From Macquaria australasica (Eukaryota > Chordata > Actinopteri > Centrarchiformes > Percichthyidae): a stretch of 64,000 nt of DNA. The stretch covers positions 806,001 to 870,000 of the forward strand of contig SEMN01000056.1 of the NCBI GenBank assembly GCA_005408345.1. Direction: 5' to 3'. This document shows, one piece after another, positions 1 to 11,376 of this stretch. A program made the position numbers and the translations under genes. The first letter of the stretch is position 1, and the number at the start of each line of letters is the position of its first letter. The notes under the pieces were generated by a model, which had not been told where the DNA came from, did no database searches, and saw nothing but the letters and a program-made list of their open reading frames with translations.

Positions 1-1311
1 TTCACTGTTTGGGGCATTTTCTACACATGCAATTGTTTTTAACCTTGTGCTGTTACAGGGCTGTGATGTGATCATCCCAAAGCACATGGATTACATTAAC
101 TGTGTGTGTCATAATACACAGTTAAAGCCTACTGGTAATAATCCAGAATACCAGAGGCATGTTATTTCTGGTGCTGCTGCCAAAAAGTTTGAAAAAAAGA
201 AACAAAAACACTCAGATAGATTTCTGTTATTCTGCAGCTTGTTTTCAAGTTGTATTATCACGTACACAATCATACACAGTAGAGTGTACAGTGTAATGAA
301 ATTCTTAGATGCCTAGCTCCAGAACGAATGTGACATATAGATAAATAAAATAAAATGATTCTAACAATAGAAAAGAAAATGAATCTACAAGCAGATGAAA
401 TAAAAATAAAAATAGATAAAATAAACTAAAAATGAAACAGTGCAACAATGAAAGGGTATAATCAGTATATTTTCAGTGATGAGTATGAGTTTTTGAGTAT
501 GAAACAGTGAAACAATGAGACAATATAGTCAGCAATGAGTTCACCAAATTCACAAAATAAATATACATAAGCTGCATACCATTTCCATACTACATAGTAA
601 TTGTATACAGTTTGTCCTATAATTGTTTTAGTACACTGTTTTTGCAGTTAGTATGCAGGAAATCAGAGTACTTTTCTGCTCTATACTAAGTATGGGACTT
701 TGGAATACCAGGACACTTCAATATACTGAGTGTGTCAGTTGGAATACGACCGCCTATTAAAACTTCAATAGAGTTAGCAAAATTGCTTTCCAAAGATTTT
801 TGGTTTTCCATGATCTTTCCTGAGCTGTCTCACCACCGCCCACAATATGTTTCATGTTTTGCAGCTTTGAGTATCTGCTTTTGGCACAATAGTTTACGTC
901 GACAGCACAATCAGAAATCTAGTGTTTTTTGTATGTGTGCTAACTGTTTTTGTATTCTGAAATATGTTACTATTTCCAGCGTGAACACACAGCATAATCC
1001 AAACCTGCTTGAAATTAGTGTGGAATTGGCACACAGCTAAAAATTTCTCATGTACGCCTTGTGGTGTAGCCACGTAGATGGTTTCAGTCAGAAAACACAT
1101 CACTTGCAATGCGACGGCTCTAACAGACTTTATTGACACTGCCAGCCAGAGAGCTGATAACCAGAGCGATGAGGCTAAATAATGGCACACAGACAATAAG
1201 TTCAACCATGTAAAAGTGAATTCTTACTGTGTGATCTGTGAAGGTTAAAAAGAGTCACAGCTATGTATCTGGACACTGGGCTGAGGATTATTGGATATTG
1301 AGACATGACTA
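1..1311. other. Unannotated AT-rich DNA
   Basis: No gene is supported. Positions 331-440 are A-rich on the plus strand, with repeated AAATAAAA-type words. Short overlapping frames on both strands at 732-1205 lack any recognisable domain and look like chance frames. Confidence 0.6.
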
Positions 1312-1395
1312 ACCATGTTATGAAGTCGCAATGACAGCAGGTTCAACTAAGTCATTAAGTGTTATGACACCAGCACTTATATCCAAGCCAGCTCT
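1312..1395 (+). repeat. Dispersed repeat A, copy 1
   Basis: This block closely resembles 6332-6409. Shared words in the same order include CCATGTTATGAAGTC, GACAGC, GGTTCAA, GTCATTAA, CACCAGCACTTA and CCAAGCC. The differences are scattered substitutions and a short gap near the end. The agreement over about 80 bases is far beyond chance, so the two copies belong to one dispersed family. No coding capacity or terminal repeats can be seen, and the family is not identified. Confidence 0.75.
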
Positions 1396-2069
1396 AAACC
1401 CTTGGAATCCCATTTGCCCCTTTAACTGGTCATGAAACAGTAAACAAACAGTCAACAAAGCACACCGCTTCCCAGGAAGCTGAACTATGATGTGTTTGAA
1501 TGTAATAGTCACAGACAGCTCAGCCACTAATTCGATATACAGGACATCATCTAATGTACAGCACATCATCCTCGCTCTAACACTTCCAGACGGAAAGCCA
1601 ATACATCAGCCACAGTTGTGTGTTAAGCGCGAGGATAGAGTTTTATTTTGCCACATGTTGTTCTCACACAGCCTACATGCCAATTAATCTAAACACACAA
1701 CAGAACACAACAAAGTGACATGGTTAATTAGAGTATATCATCGATTTCAGTTGGTTCCTATACCATATTATGTATGTTAACAAATATTAATACATGTGTT
1801 AATAATACCATATATTCATCTTACAATCTGTGCTGTAACTTGGAGGCAGGTTAGTTTAACTCCAGTCACAAAAAGTCTTTATTTCAAAGACATTGCAGCA
1901 GCACTGTGATGATGGAATTTATGGAGATTTTTATTTTTATTTATTTATTTATTTATAGGAGTCTTTCTTAGCTTTTGGGTAAAAATATGATCTGCTGCCA
2001 AAGTTTATGTCTCACGGAAATGCTTGAGAAACTCAATCTATAATGAGATCATGACAAAAATAATTTCCT
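1396..2069. other. Unannotated DNA with a TTTA repeat
   Basis: No gene is seen. A short (TTTA)n microsatellite lies at about 1931-1956. Around 1770-1815 there is AT-rich, partly self-complementary sequence. Confidence 0.55.
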
Positions 2070-2444
2070 ATATCCGATAGTGATGGGACAACCGGTTCAT
2101 TTTAGTGACTTAGTTCTTTAAGTCTCGTTCAGTAATATTAAGTACTCTTTTTTCGAGTCATTCGTTCATTTCATTCAGTAGATGAAGGGGGGGGGGGGAC
2201 TACTCATTTCTGTCCTATTCTGAGCCTATGTAGCTGTCACGTGTAAAATGAACGAAAGACTAACGAACGACCCAAACCAGTCAGCTGTCACGTGAGAAAA
2301 CGAAACTCATGCGTTGTTATTGTTGCGCAGGCACGGCCAAAATGAACGAATGACTCACTGAGATGACTCGTTACTACTCGTTCATATCAAAAAGTCGTTC
2401 AAAATGAACGATTCGTTCGTGAACGACACATCACTGATATCCGA
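2070..2444. mobile_element. Non-autonomous hAT-type DNA transposon with 8-bp target duplication
   Basis: The octamer ATATCCGA occurs at 2070-2077 and again at 2437-2444, exactly bounding a 359-bp segment (2078-2436). The segment begins TAGTGATG and ends CATCACTG, so its ends are inverted copies. An 8-bp target duplication with CAGTGATG-type ends is the hallmark of the hAT superfamily. The interior is full of inverted GTTCATT/AATGAAC words and has no frame for a transposase, so the copy must have been moved by an enzyme supplied elsewhere. It also carries a run of 12 G at 2187-2198 and two direct copies of AGCTGTCACGTG at 2232-2243 and 2283-2294. The intact duplication suggests a fairly recent insertion. 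Confidence 0.88.
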
Positions 2445-5400
2445 TGCTGTTGTTATTAACTAGAAGAAAATCATAGTTTTATAAACGTAACATGTATTAT
2501 ATCTTGGGTCAAAAGCTATTTGTATGTTGTCAGAGATAAACTCTTGCATATCCAGTTATGCCTTTTTCTTCCCCCAGTATCTGATAAAAGATTAAAGGAG
2601 GCTCATCATATTGACACATTGATAAGTGACCTACATTAAAAATAAAAGAAGTCAGGTAATGTGAAGCACCATTTCAGGTAAACATCCTGTACATTAGCAG
2701 ACGGTGGCATCTGGAGGAGGATTTTCCTGCCTAGTCCCTCGCCTCATGTTAGCAACTTGAACGGAAGTCCTTCTCACCTTTATACTTTGTCTTTTAAGTT
2801 AAAAGGAAAAAAATGGGATGAGCTATTTTTAACAGAAAGCCATCACATCTGTCATATTCACTTTTCATGAGGGCCAGCTTGAGCTGGTTTATAAACTGCA
2901 ATGAAGCAGCAGCATGAGAGGAGACTGATGCACCTCTCCATCACCACTCCACCGGCTCCCAAAAAGGAGTGAAATTAATTAAATTCTGAATGAGACAAAG
3001 GCTTAGGACATAAAGGGCTGCTGTTAGCATTTTTCTAGCCCATTGATTCCTTGTTACTACTGCACATTATGGCCCCCTGAACCCTCATAAATCAATTCAT
3101 ACCCTATTGTCCTTTTCAGAAGGCTCTCTTCACTGTTGGCTCTAACATGGCTGAGGTGACAATAATCTATTGTTTCAGTTTAAAGCTCAGTGCAGCACCT
3201 CAGACCCACGGCCACAGAGGCCATCAGGATGTATGTGCTGCCTGCAGGGAGAAGGGGGGGTACTGAGCAGTGGCAGACACACAAGGGTCGAGCTCTGCAA
3301 CATAGGGAATCCATCTTAGTCTTTGGGAGGGATACACATACTGTACCATAAATTTAGAACACAATGCTGAACTTGAGCTAGTGAAAATATCTGGATTTCA
3401 GATGTTCAAACAGGTGAGAGGGAGAAATTCAGTCAGTAAATCTTCCAATAAATGAATTAAGTGGGAAATGAAAAGTGATTCTCTACTCCGCGCTTTCTGG
3501 GGTTGTTGGAGCGTGGATCGAAATTGAAAACTGTTTAACAGAAAGATTTAAGCGCATAATTTCTCCGTCTGCTGTGCTTTTTGTTTTTCACGATTGCAGC
3601 TTTAAATGTTCCCTGAGGTATCCGTTTGGTTGGTTTATCAAAAGGTTCTTCAAGACTGGAAATGAAACTCACGTGCCAAACATACAGCTGGTAATAAAAA
3701 TATCGTATTATAGTTATTGAAAACTGAACAAAGCTTGGCAGTAGACCGGGTACAAACTGCTCAGTTTCAAGAAATATCAGGTAAGCAGGAAAAACCCTTT
3801 AATTAAGTTCAGTAACTTTAGCACATTCAGCACATTAACAGACTAAATCTGCTAATGTGCAAAGGGTTTTTACTGCTTGTTTTCTGGTATTGTTCTATTC
3901 TATAATTTCTTACAGTGACATTTCATGGATACATGTTTAAAGATGGAGCTTTGGATCATGCTCATGTGTTCTGAGGGAATCCATCTGATCAGTTAAATGG
4001 CAAATACATTTCAATCATTTCAGCCTTCACTACCAGTGTGCTTGTGTGTGTATGAATGCCTATTGATTGCCTATACCAGAAATGTGAGTGTAGTTCAGAA
4101 CCCATGGGAAGTTGCCGGTGTTACAGACTGTGACTAGAGAGGTGGACATGAGAGAAAAACCAAGAAAACAAAAACAAAAAGCTTTTCTCTAAGCAGAATT
4201 GTTTACAGTTGCGTAACAATCGGACTCCAGATCGATTAAACCGGTCTTTGGACTGACATTAAGTAGACCAGTGAAGCAGCTAGTTAGACACCAGAGTCTG
4301 AGATCATATAAGACTAGCTGGCTGCACCAGCCACATACTGTACGGGTCTTCTTTATGCTCATGAAGCACATGTTTTTTTTTTCTTCTGATGGCTACCCCA
4401 TGATCTTTATTTATATTTGTTTTATATATCAAATTCAGAGTTTGCTTTTAGTAGTTAGCACTTAGTCGTCATCAAACTTAAACCAAAAAACAGAGAAAAG
4501 GGAAGAATCAAATAGATTTATAAAGCACTTTAAACACAACTGGTTGATCAAAAACAAGCTTGTCAGAACAGTCACAGACATGTTGTGCACTGAATGTTGT
4601 GTGTTTTCAGGCAGGCAGGAGGGCTACACCAAATTTCAGCCCACCAACCCAAAGCAATTGTGCTCTGGAAGCTGTCGGGAGCCTCTCTGGCCTGATCTGC
4701 ATGCTGATTCTGCATCTGTTCACCAAATTTGAACAAAATAACAGTCTTTGATCAATCAGTCAGCAGCCATTATGTGTCCTTTTGAACCAGAAACATTTTT
4801 GCAACTTTTTCACTTTAGTGGTATGCTCATAATTGCAGCTAAAACAGGTAGTCTTCCCACTATCTATCACTCCCTTGTTTTCAATTTATTTCAGCAAAGT
4901 TGAAAAAATAAGAAGCTTTTACCAGGAAATGTGCACTTAATTGAGCTCTTGTTCAAAAAGCACCATTCACCATTCAAAGAGCACCTTTAAGAGAACCTTT
5001 AAGAGTTCCATTTGACTTCCCCCACATGCATGCTGTGCAGTTCAATCTCTTGACGACAGTAATATCTAGTTGGGTCTTTGACTTGCAAAAGTGTGATGGC
5101 CTGGAGACATTGGTGTGGGAAGCTGCTGCAGAGTGCTGAGAGGTCGGTCTGGGCCAACTGTAGCCTGACAACAGCCTGTGGGCACAGCTGTAGGCACTCC
5201 TCTAAAGGTCACCCTGGCCTGACCACGCACCCCATCAAACTCCATCTCTGAACACTGTGATGTTGCCCTTTCTTGCTTTAAAGCAACCTATATAGTTATT
5301 ATCCATATACATGAAATTTCTTCATTCGTCCCATGTTTTCCTTCAAAACACTTCTACATCTAACACAGTTATGACATATCTATATATCTTCATTCTGGCT

Positions 5401-6331
5401 CATTTTGTTGTTTGCTGGTGTATTTTTGTTATTTCCATCAATAACAAACCAAACCTGGATAAAGTGATGTCACATATTTCCAGTGCAGCTGCAGTGGGCT
5501 TTCAAAGGTTGCTTTTTATTTTTTTCTGAACTCTCTACGTTTGACGTCACTCTCTTAAGCAAAGGTTTTTTTCTACACTCACCATTTTGAAGTTCTGCCC
5601 AACAATCATACGGGAAGAAATCCATAACCGAAGAGTAGGAGATACCAATTTTAATTCCATTGGTAGACACACAAGTCAGAATACACAGCAACCACCGCTT
5701 CCATCTGTGGCTTTTTTTGTCATTTGTACAACAGGGCACTGCATCAGAGCTTTATTCTTCCCCCCACAGACTTTTCTTGAGTGGACAAATTACTGTTATA
5801 TACAAAGATATTTTAATTCCTCTCTCAGCTGCACATACAGTGTACAGCAAAGACAACCTCGTCCACAGAGGGTTGTCAAAAGGGCATTCTGGGAAATTTA
5901 CTTAGGTAAAACTACCTCATCATATGATGCTGATGGCATGTTGAGGGAAAAGAGGTCAACGGAAAAGTAAATTACATCACTAAATAACTACTGGAGACCA
6001 GCGAACATTACAGATTAATAATGTCCAGCGCTGTAAAAGGAGCACAGGGTCCTCTACAGATTAGATTGCCACCTATAGGATGTAGCTCTAACTATGACAT
6101 ACTGTAGTGTAAGGCCAGCGTGACATACTAAATGGACCACATGGTATGCAGACCTTCTGAGGAAATGATGCTTCACTCAGTGTCTATATGGTTGATTTAG
6201 TGCTGATATTGCACAATAAACCAAATAGTCATAAACTGCTTTCTTCAACAGCAACGAGCACCTGTTATAGCGATAACAATGCAACAGACAGATCTGGCTG
6301 TCATATGTCTCAAGATCATTGTCTCTTGACG
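2445..6331. other. Unannotated DNA, no supported gene
   Basis: Both strands hold many stops and only short frames without recognisable domains. The stretch 2690-3180 is free of obvious repeats and has mixed composition with AATTAATTAAATT near 2973, so it could be a conserved non-coding block, but sequence alone cannot show that. Frames at 5587-5970 (+) and 5470-5739 (-) overlap each other and are judged chance. Confidence 0.5.
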
Positions 6332-6409
6332 ACCATGTTATGAAGTCACAGTGACAGCGGGTTCAAAAAAGTCATTAACTGTAATGCCACCAGCACTTAG
6401 CCAAGCCCT
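6332..6409 (+). repeat. Dispersed repeat A, copy 2
   Basis: Second copy of the repeat at 1312-1395, in the same orientation about 5 kb downstream. It shares CCATGTTATGAAGTC, GACAGC, GGTTCAA, GTCATTAA and CACCAGCACTTA in order. It immediately precedes the family-B block. Confidence 0.75.
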
Positions 6410-6559
6410 AATCCTAACAAAGTTACTGTAATGGACAGCAAACTAAGCACTTTTCAAAAAAGGAATTTGACGAACCAAGACTAATTTGCCTTTCTTTTCT
6501 TTTCTGTTATCTGACATCTAATAACAAGACTAAAAGTATAATACTCTTGTAGTGACCCC

Positions 6560-7210
6560 TCGAGGCTGCAATGTTCTTTAAATGCCACAATATGAAAGTG
6601 TCTGACGTAACAAATTCAATATTATCAGCACCTATAGCCCTAATGGGATTAAAAATGTCAATTTTTAGATAACATCGGAACAGTCATGAAAAACAGCCCA
6701 ACCTCTGGGTACCATGAATATCCACAATATATTTAATTGCAATCCAACCAGCTGATAGGCTGCTTACAGACTTGACAATTTAACCTGAAGTTGGGAACCT
6801 GAATAGGAACTCTCATGATGACTCTCATTTTTTTTTTTAAAAATGGAAAAGGTTCATCCTCTGAAGAGCACAAATATGGATTTCATGGCAACCTTTCCTT
6901 TACAGTTATTAGTTAGTGTTATTTGATTTGGCCCAGTGATGGTACTAGAGGGTCAGAGGTGATCAAAACATCAGAATTCATCATCTGAGGACGATGAAAA
7001 TGTATGAAATGTCATGGAAATTCACCTGTCCACTTCAAGGTATAGCTTATAATGTGTTAGTCAAGGGTAATATTTTAGTTTAATGTGGCACTAGATGAAA
7101 TGTTAGGGCTCACCAAAATATCAGGAATCATTCACAGGGGACCATGAATATCTAATGTCTTGACAATCTGGCCAGTTGTTGTTGAAATACAACCAAAAGG
7201 CAGATGAATG
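6560..7210 (+). repeat. Dispersed teleost repeat family B, diverged multi-unit block
   Basis: The module "GGGACCATGAATATCT ... GACAATCTGGCCAGTTGTTGTTGAAATA" near 7137-7187 is recognisably the same as the module ending the copy at 11003-11376 ("GGGAGCATTAATATCTG ... GGCAATCTGTCCAGTAGCTGTTGAGATA"). A looser version lies at about 6706-6760 (GGGTACCATGAATATCC ... TTGCAATCCAACCAGCTGATAG). A further partial unit lies at 6935-7010, with the GATCAAAACATCAGAATTCATC word that matches GATCACCAAAGTCATTAGGATTCATC. The block is therefore built of about three related, diverged units in tandem. This kind of sequence is common in percomorph genomes. It has no coding capacity. Confidence 0.7.
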
Positions 7211-8127
7211 GCTGAATGGGCTGAAAACCCTTCAACCCTGCTACAAAAGTGTTAATGCCTGTTGTGATATTAACATATTAGTAAGTGCAGGACAGTGAGC
7301 ATCTACTCCTTCACTCTCATAGTAATGTGTGCTGGTCTGTTATGATACAGAACTAAAATTAAGTGCAATGGCTCCAGCTAATCTTTTGGTCCACTGAGAA
7401 AATGATGCTCCTATTGATAACAGCAGTGGTTGTATTATTTTTAAGAGAACTTCCTTCTGGCAAAGAAATTACTGCCATTACACCTGTGTGAGATTCATTT
7501 ATGTCTTAAAGGTGAAACAAAATCCTTTTGGCAAAAAAAAAAGTCAGATTTTCATTTGTTGTAAAAAAAATAAAAAAATAAAAAAAATAAAAATTACATT
7601 CAGTGTTACTTGAAATATTATAAGTTCTTTTGGTTTTATCATTTCTAATGTGTATATATCACATTATATGTTTAAAAATGAGATGAAAGTGGATGCATTT
7701 TTAATTCATCCCATTGTACAGTATATTAATCATTGTGGATAAAATGCATATTCGATTTGAAATTACATACAACAGAGGTCCTATTTTAGCAATACCCTCT
7801 TCTCATTTCCTTGATATTGATTTCACATTGATTTCTATCATAAGGGCGATAATGTGTTTTGCCATGAGCATTATTTCTTGAAAAAAAAAAAGATTTTCCA
7901 AAGCTACATGTCCATCTGAATGCATGTGCTCCCTGCTGTTGTCGCCATCCTGCAGACATTTCATGTAAAAGTAATTTCTATTTCAGGCATCCTTGGAGTC
8001 AAGCTAATTTAACCAGCTGGAGAGAAAGAGCCAGGATGAGGAAAAGACATAAGGTTAAACAGATAATGTGCTTGCAATACCGAGCTGTCATTCATCGCTT
8101 CTCCACTGTTGTTCTTTTGTTTGTTAG
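7211..8127. other. Unannotated AT-rich DNA
   Basis: No gene is seen. An A-rich low-complexity patch with repeated AAAAAAATAAAA words lies at about 7530-7600. Confidence 0.55.
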
Positions 8128-8256
8128 ATTTACGTTTCTAATGGGCCTTTTCATTCCCATTCCCAATTTCCATGCTCTGCTGTGCTATCGGTGCTGGACA
8201 CTGTTCGGGGCGAGGCTAAGATCACCGTGGCCAAGGGCACGTCCGCCCGCCTGTGA
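8128..8256 (+). CDS. Weak candidate exon (terminal or alternative), unknown protein
   Basis: A pyrimidine-rich tract ending in TTGTTAG at 8121-8127 is a good 3' splice site. From 8128 a frame of 42 codons runs to TGA at 8254-8256. The last 21 codons, from GTG at 8191, have G or C in 18 third positions, unlike the AT-rich surroundings and like real coding sequence in fish. They encode a charged tail ending GEAKITVAKGTSARL. The in-frame TAG immediately upstream fits an intron border. I recognise no family and see no partner exon, so it may also be chance or a GC-rich regulatory patch. Confidence 0.2.
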   Translation: MYVSNGPFHSHSQFPCSAVLSVLDTVRGEAKITVAKGTSARL

Positions 8257-10706
8257 CTCCACTGTCAGCACTAATGCATTCAGGGCAGAGCTACATGCTT
8301 TTTCAGGTGTGTCGCAGGCTGCAGCGTCAGCAGATTGTAATCAAATCCAATCTGGTATTAAAAGACGATCTTGACACTTGACTCCATCAAAAGAAAACAG
8401 GGAAAGTTAGTGTGTATAATGTGATTGTAGACGAGTCCTCGATGATCTTCCTGCCACTGCTCACCTTATAAAACTAAATATGGAGTGCTCACTAAATTCA
8501 ACCTTTTTGAATGGAGTCAGTAATGATTATTTGATCTGCACCACAGCGCAGTTAGCATGCTCTGTGTGAAGTGTTGAGGCTTGATTTCCATTGTTGGTTG
8601 TTTGTGAATAACATAACAGCAACACAACACATGCGAACGCCCCCATTATGCACTGAACAATATAAATGCTGTATCTTCGAGGGAGGCTTCGCTCCTGATT
8701 TGGCAAGCTGTCTTCATACATATTCCCGCTGCCACATCGACTTCTCACTTAAAAAGCACTTTGAGAAGACTCAGTCATGCGGCAGTATGTGGAACTGGCC
8801 TTAAATCTCAGTCACTGCTCAGCAAGGAAGTGTTAAGCATTCATCTACGCTTTCACTCATGTATTCATTCAGATGCACGGTGTCACCTTAAAGGGAGAAA
8901 CTGAATTCAGAAGAAAATCAATATGATAAACTGCTACTTGTTTTGTCCCTAAATTGTTTCAGTTTGGAAATCGATAGGAGAGCCAGGGCTATTCATCACC
9001 GTTTGAGAGAAGTGGGCGCCCCGCGGGAAAATATTAGGGCCTCCATGTGGAGCAGGAAAAAAAGAAAATGCGATGGGTGTTAGTGTGAGGTGGGTGAAAA
9101 GGGAGGTAAGCTGATGGCAGGCAGGGAGAGAAATAAGGAATAAAGACAAAGAGAATAAATACAGGGCACAGAGACAGAGAGGGGGAAGAAAACAGAGTGG
9201 GAAGAGGGGAATTGTAAGATGCTTCTGTATCTCCTTCCTCCCCCTCTCTTTCTCTCAGAAGGATGGATGATGCGCAGGGGTTTATCAGACTCTGACAGAG
9301 ATGATAAAAAATAACCTTCCCAGTGTGGGGCCTGCTCAAATTCATACAGTGCAGCACGCAACGTCTGAGCCGGGTCATTAGGGGCCGCTGACAGCGTCAT
9401 TAAGACAATGGGCAGATTATAGCGGTTACATGTGACAAACTGCCGATGTGGACTCTGCCATGATCCCCAGTTGACCTTTGGTGAGCATCATCATGACTGT
9501 AAATCAGGATGGAAGGTAAAAACAAATGAGGGGGATACTGTATGTGGTTATTATGACAACGCTACCATTGTCTTTTATTGTTACTGCTTATTGTGGCTTA
9601 TTGCTGTTCTCTAAAAATGCGGAGAATAATTTAGTATGCCAGAATCCACTTAAAATGTTGTTGTCGCGTTTCTGTTTAATAAATGACATTGTGAATCAAG
9701 TATCAGATCGGCATTTAAAACCTATAAAAATGCTTATGTCTCCATCCAAAACATTCAAACGGCATATTACATTTGAATCCGTTACCGGTTGTGGATGGTG
9801 TAAAATTAGATTTCACTGCCTCGCTGATTGTCTTCACAGTAGAAAAGTTAAATCTCAGATGGTTAAAGAGAAGGAAGATAATTTAGGGGAACTGTGATTT
9901 GAATTTAAATCAACTGTTAGTACATGAGTACAACTGTTGTACTTTGATAGAAAAGTATGACCTTAGAGCAACTTTTGACAACTAATGTGTATTACAAAAC
10001 TAAGTGTATTACATAGACTGCAAAACTGTGTTGCTTGCCGTCTTTGCTTATCATCTACTTCTATTTTTTTTTTAAAACAAAAAAAAAACATATATTCTTC
10101 TGCAGTAACAAACTGTTTAAGTTCAAGAAAGTGCATTGACTTGCCATGAAACAAGACATCTCATTCTTTGGAGAAGTCATATTCATACTCAAATTAATTA
10201 GATGCTGTGGTGTTTACAATCTTACCGTGTTTACTAACACCTTCAGAGGTCAGAATCCAACACTACATTTGGCATGAGTAAAAAGCATCAAGAACTGATA
10301 TACGTGTTCCCTCTGGGCTTGAATATACACAGAACATAGAAAATAGCACAAGCCCTTTGCTGTGTGTTTGAAATAAAGACAGTAAATCCAGTGGCAAGTG
10401 AAGATCTCCATTGGTTTTATCCACCAGTCATGACTGGGAGATTTAGATGAAGACAGGTCCTGTCAGGGATGCCGTTATAGTGTAAAACTAATTCAACCTC
10501 AAGTCTGCCATGCAATGCAAGTATTAGTCATTAAATGCACCGCAGCTTTTGTACACAGAGCGTAACAGGTGAGCAGATAGACAGAGGGGAGAGAAATGAC
10601 TTGGCAACCGGCGTTTTCTTTTTTCATTTTCTGTTTGGAAAAGAGATGTGCAACAGTACAACCTGCCGTGAAATTAGCGTAGAGCTCTAGTACACCATTG
10701 GTTTCA
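8257..10706. other. Unannotated DNA with a purine-rich tract
   Basis: No gene is supported. About 9046-9225 is strongly purine-rich on the plus strand, which produces several long pyrimidine-coded chance frames on the minus strand (Ser/Leu/Pro-rich). A T-run/A-run pair lies at about 10063-10088. Confidence 0.55.
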
Positions 10707-10722
10707 ATATATATATATATAA
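10707..10722. repeat. Short (TA)n microsatellite
   Basis: Alternating AT dinucleotides with an interruption just after them. Confidence 0.8.
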
Positions 10723-11002
10723 TATAAATCCTGTCTAGATAACATTACCAGTCTGTCGCAGCACGAATAGCTGTAGAAACTGATATACAGTGTCAGTAAA
10801 ACATGATAGGGATTACTAAACATAAATGAACACCACAAGAAAGTGACTACAAAACAAGGGCCGTAGCTACCATTGAGGACACTGAGGGCTTTATAATGAC
10901 AAGAAGAAGGCTTTCCATTATACAATAACACCCATATTACACATACACATGTTGGGTTTGTTGTGCTGATTCTAATGTTTTTTAGACTAAATTTGACTGC
11001 AT

Positions 11003-11376
11003 GCTAGCAGCTCTGTGAGGCTGTACTTGAGCGTAGCGGTGCTTTGAGCTACATGCTAACGTCTGTATGCTAATACTGATGTATGTATTGTATTTGTAAA
11101 GTATTTGACAAATTAAACTTTTGGCCTTATTACAGAAAGTCACTACAAATCCATCGTGAGGGGAACATGAAAGACTGGTCCTAATTTCGTGGCAATACAT
11201 CCAGTAGCATTGGATGAGTTGAAGCATTTGACTAAAAAACAAAAATGTCAACCTCATGGTGGTGCTAGGGGAAGTCAGGGGATCACCAAAGTCATTAGGA
11301 TTCATCGTCTAGGGAGCATTAATATCTGTACAAAAAATCATGGCAATCTGTCCAGTAGCTGTTGAGATATTTCAAG
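11003..11376 (+). repeat. Dispersed teleost repeat family B, forward copy
   Basis: The segment runs from the "GCTCTGTGAGGCTGTACTTGA"-type start to "GTTGAGATATTTCA". It contains, in order, the features of this family: GCGGTGCTTTGAGCTACATGCTAAC, "GACAAATTAAACTTTTGGCC", GGTGGTGCTAGGGGAAGTCA, GGGGATCACCAAAGTCATTAGGATTCATC and GGCAATCTGTCCAGTAGC. The same order appears on the opposite strand at 39041-39384. I know this as a very abundant percomorph repeat, often found in introns and UTRs, but cannot assign its class. Terminal repeats and target duplications are not clear. Confidence 0.82.

Noticed and set aside
9034..9400. Two overlapping ~110-codon minus-strand frames
   Set aside because: Low-complexity pyrimidine strand of a GA-rich tract.
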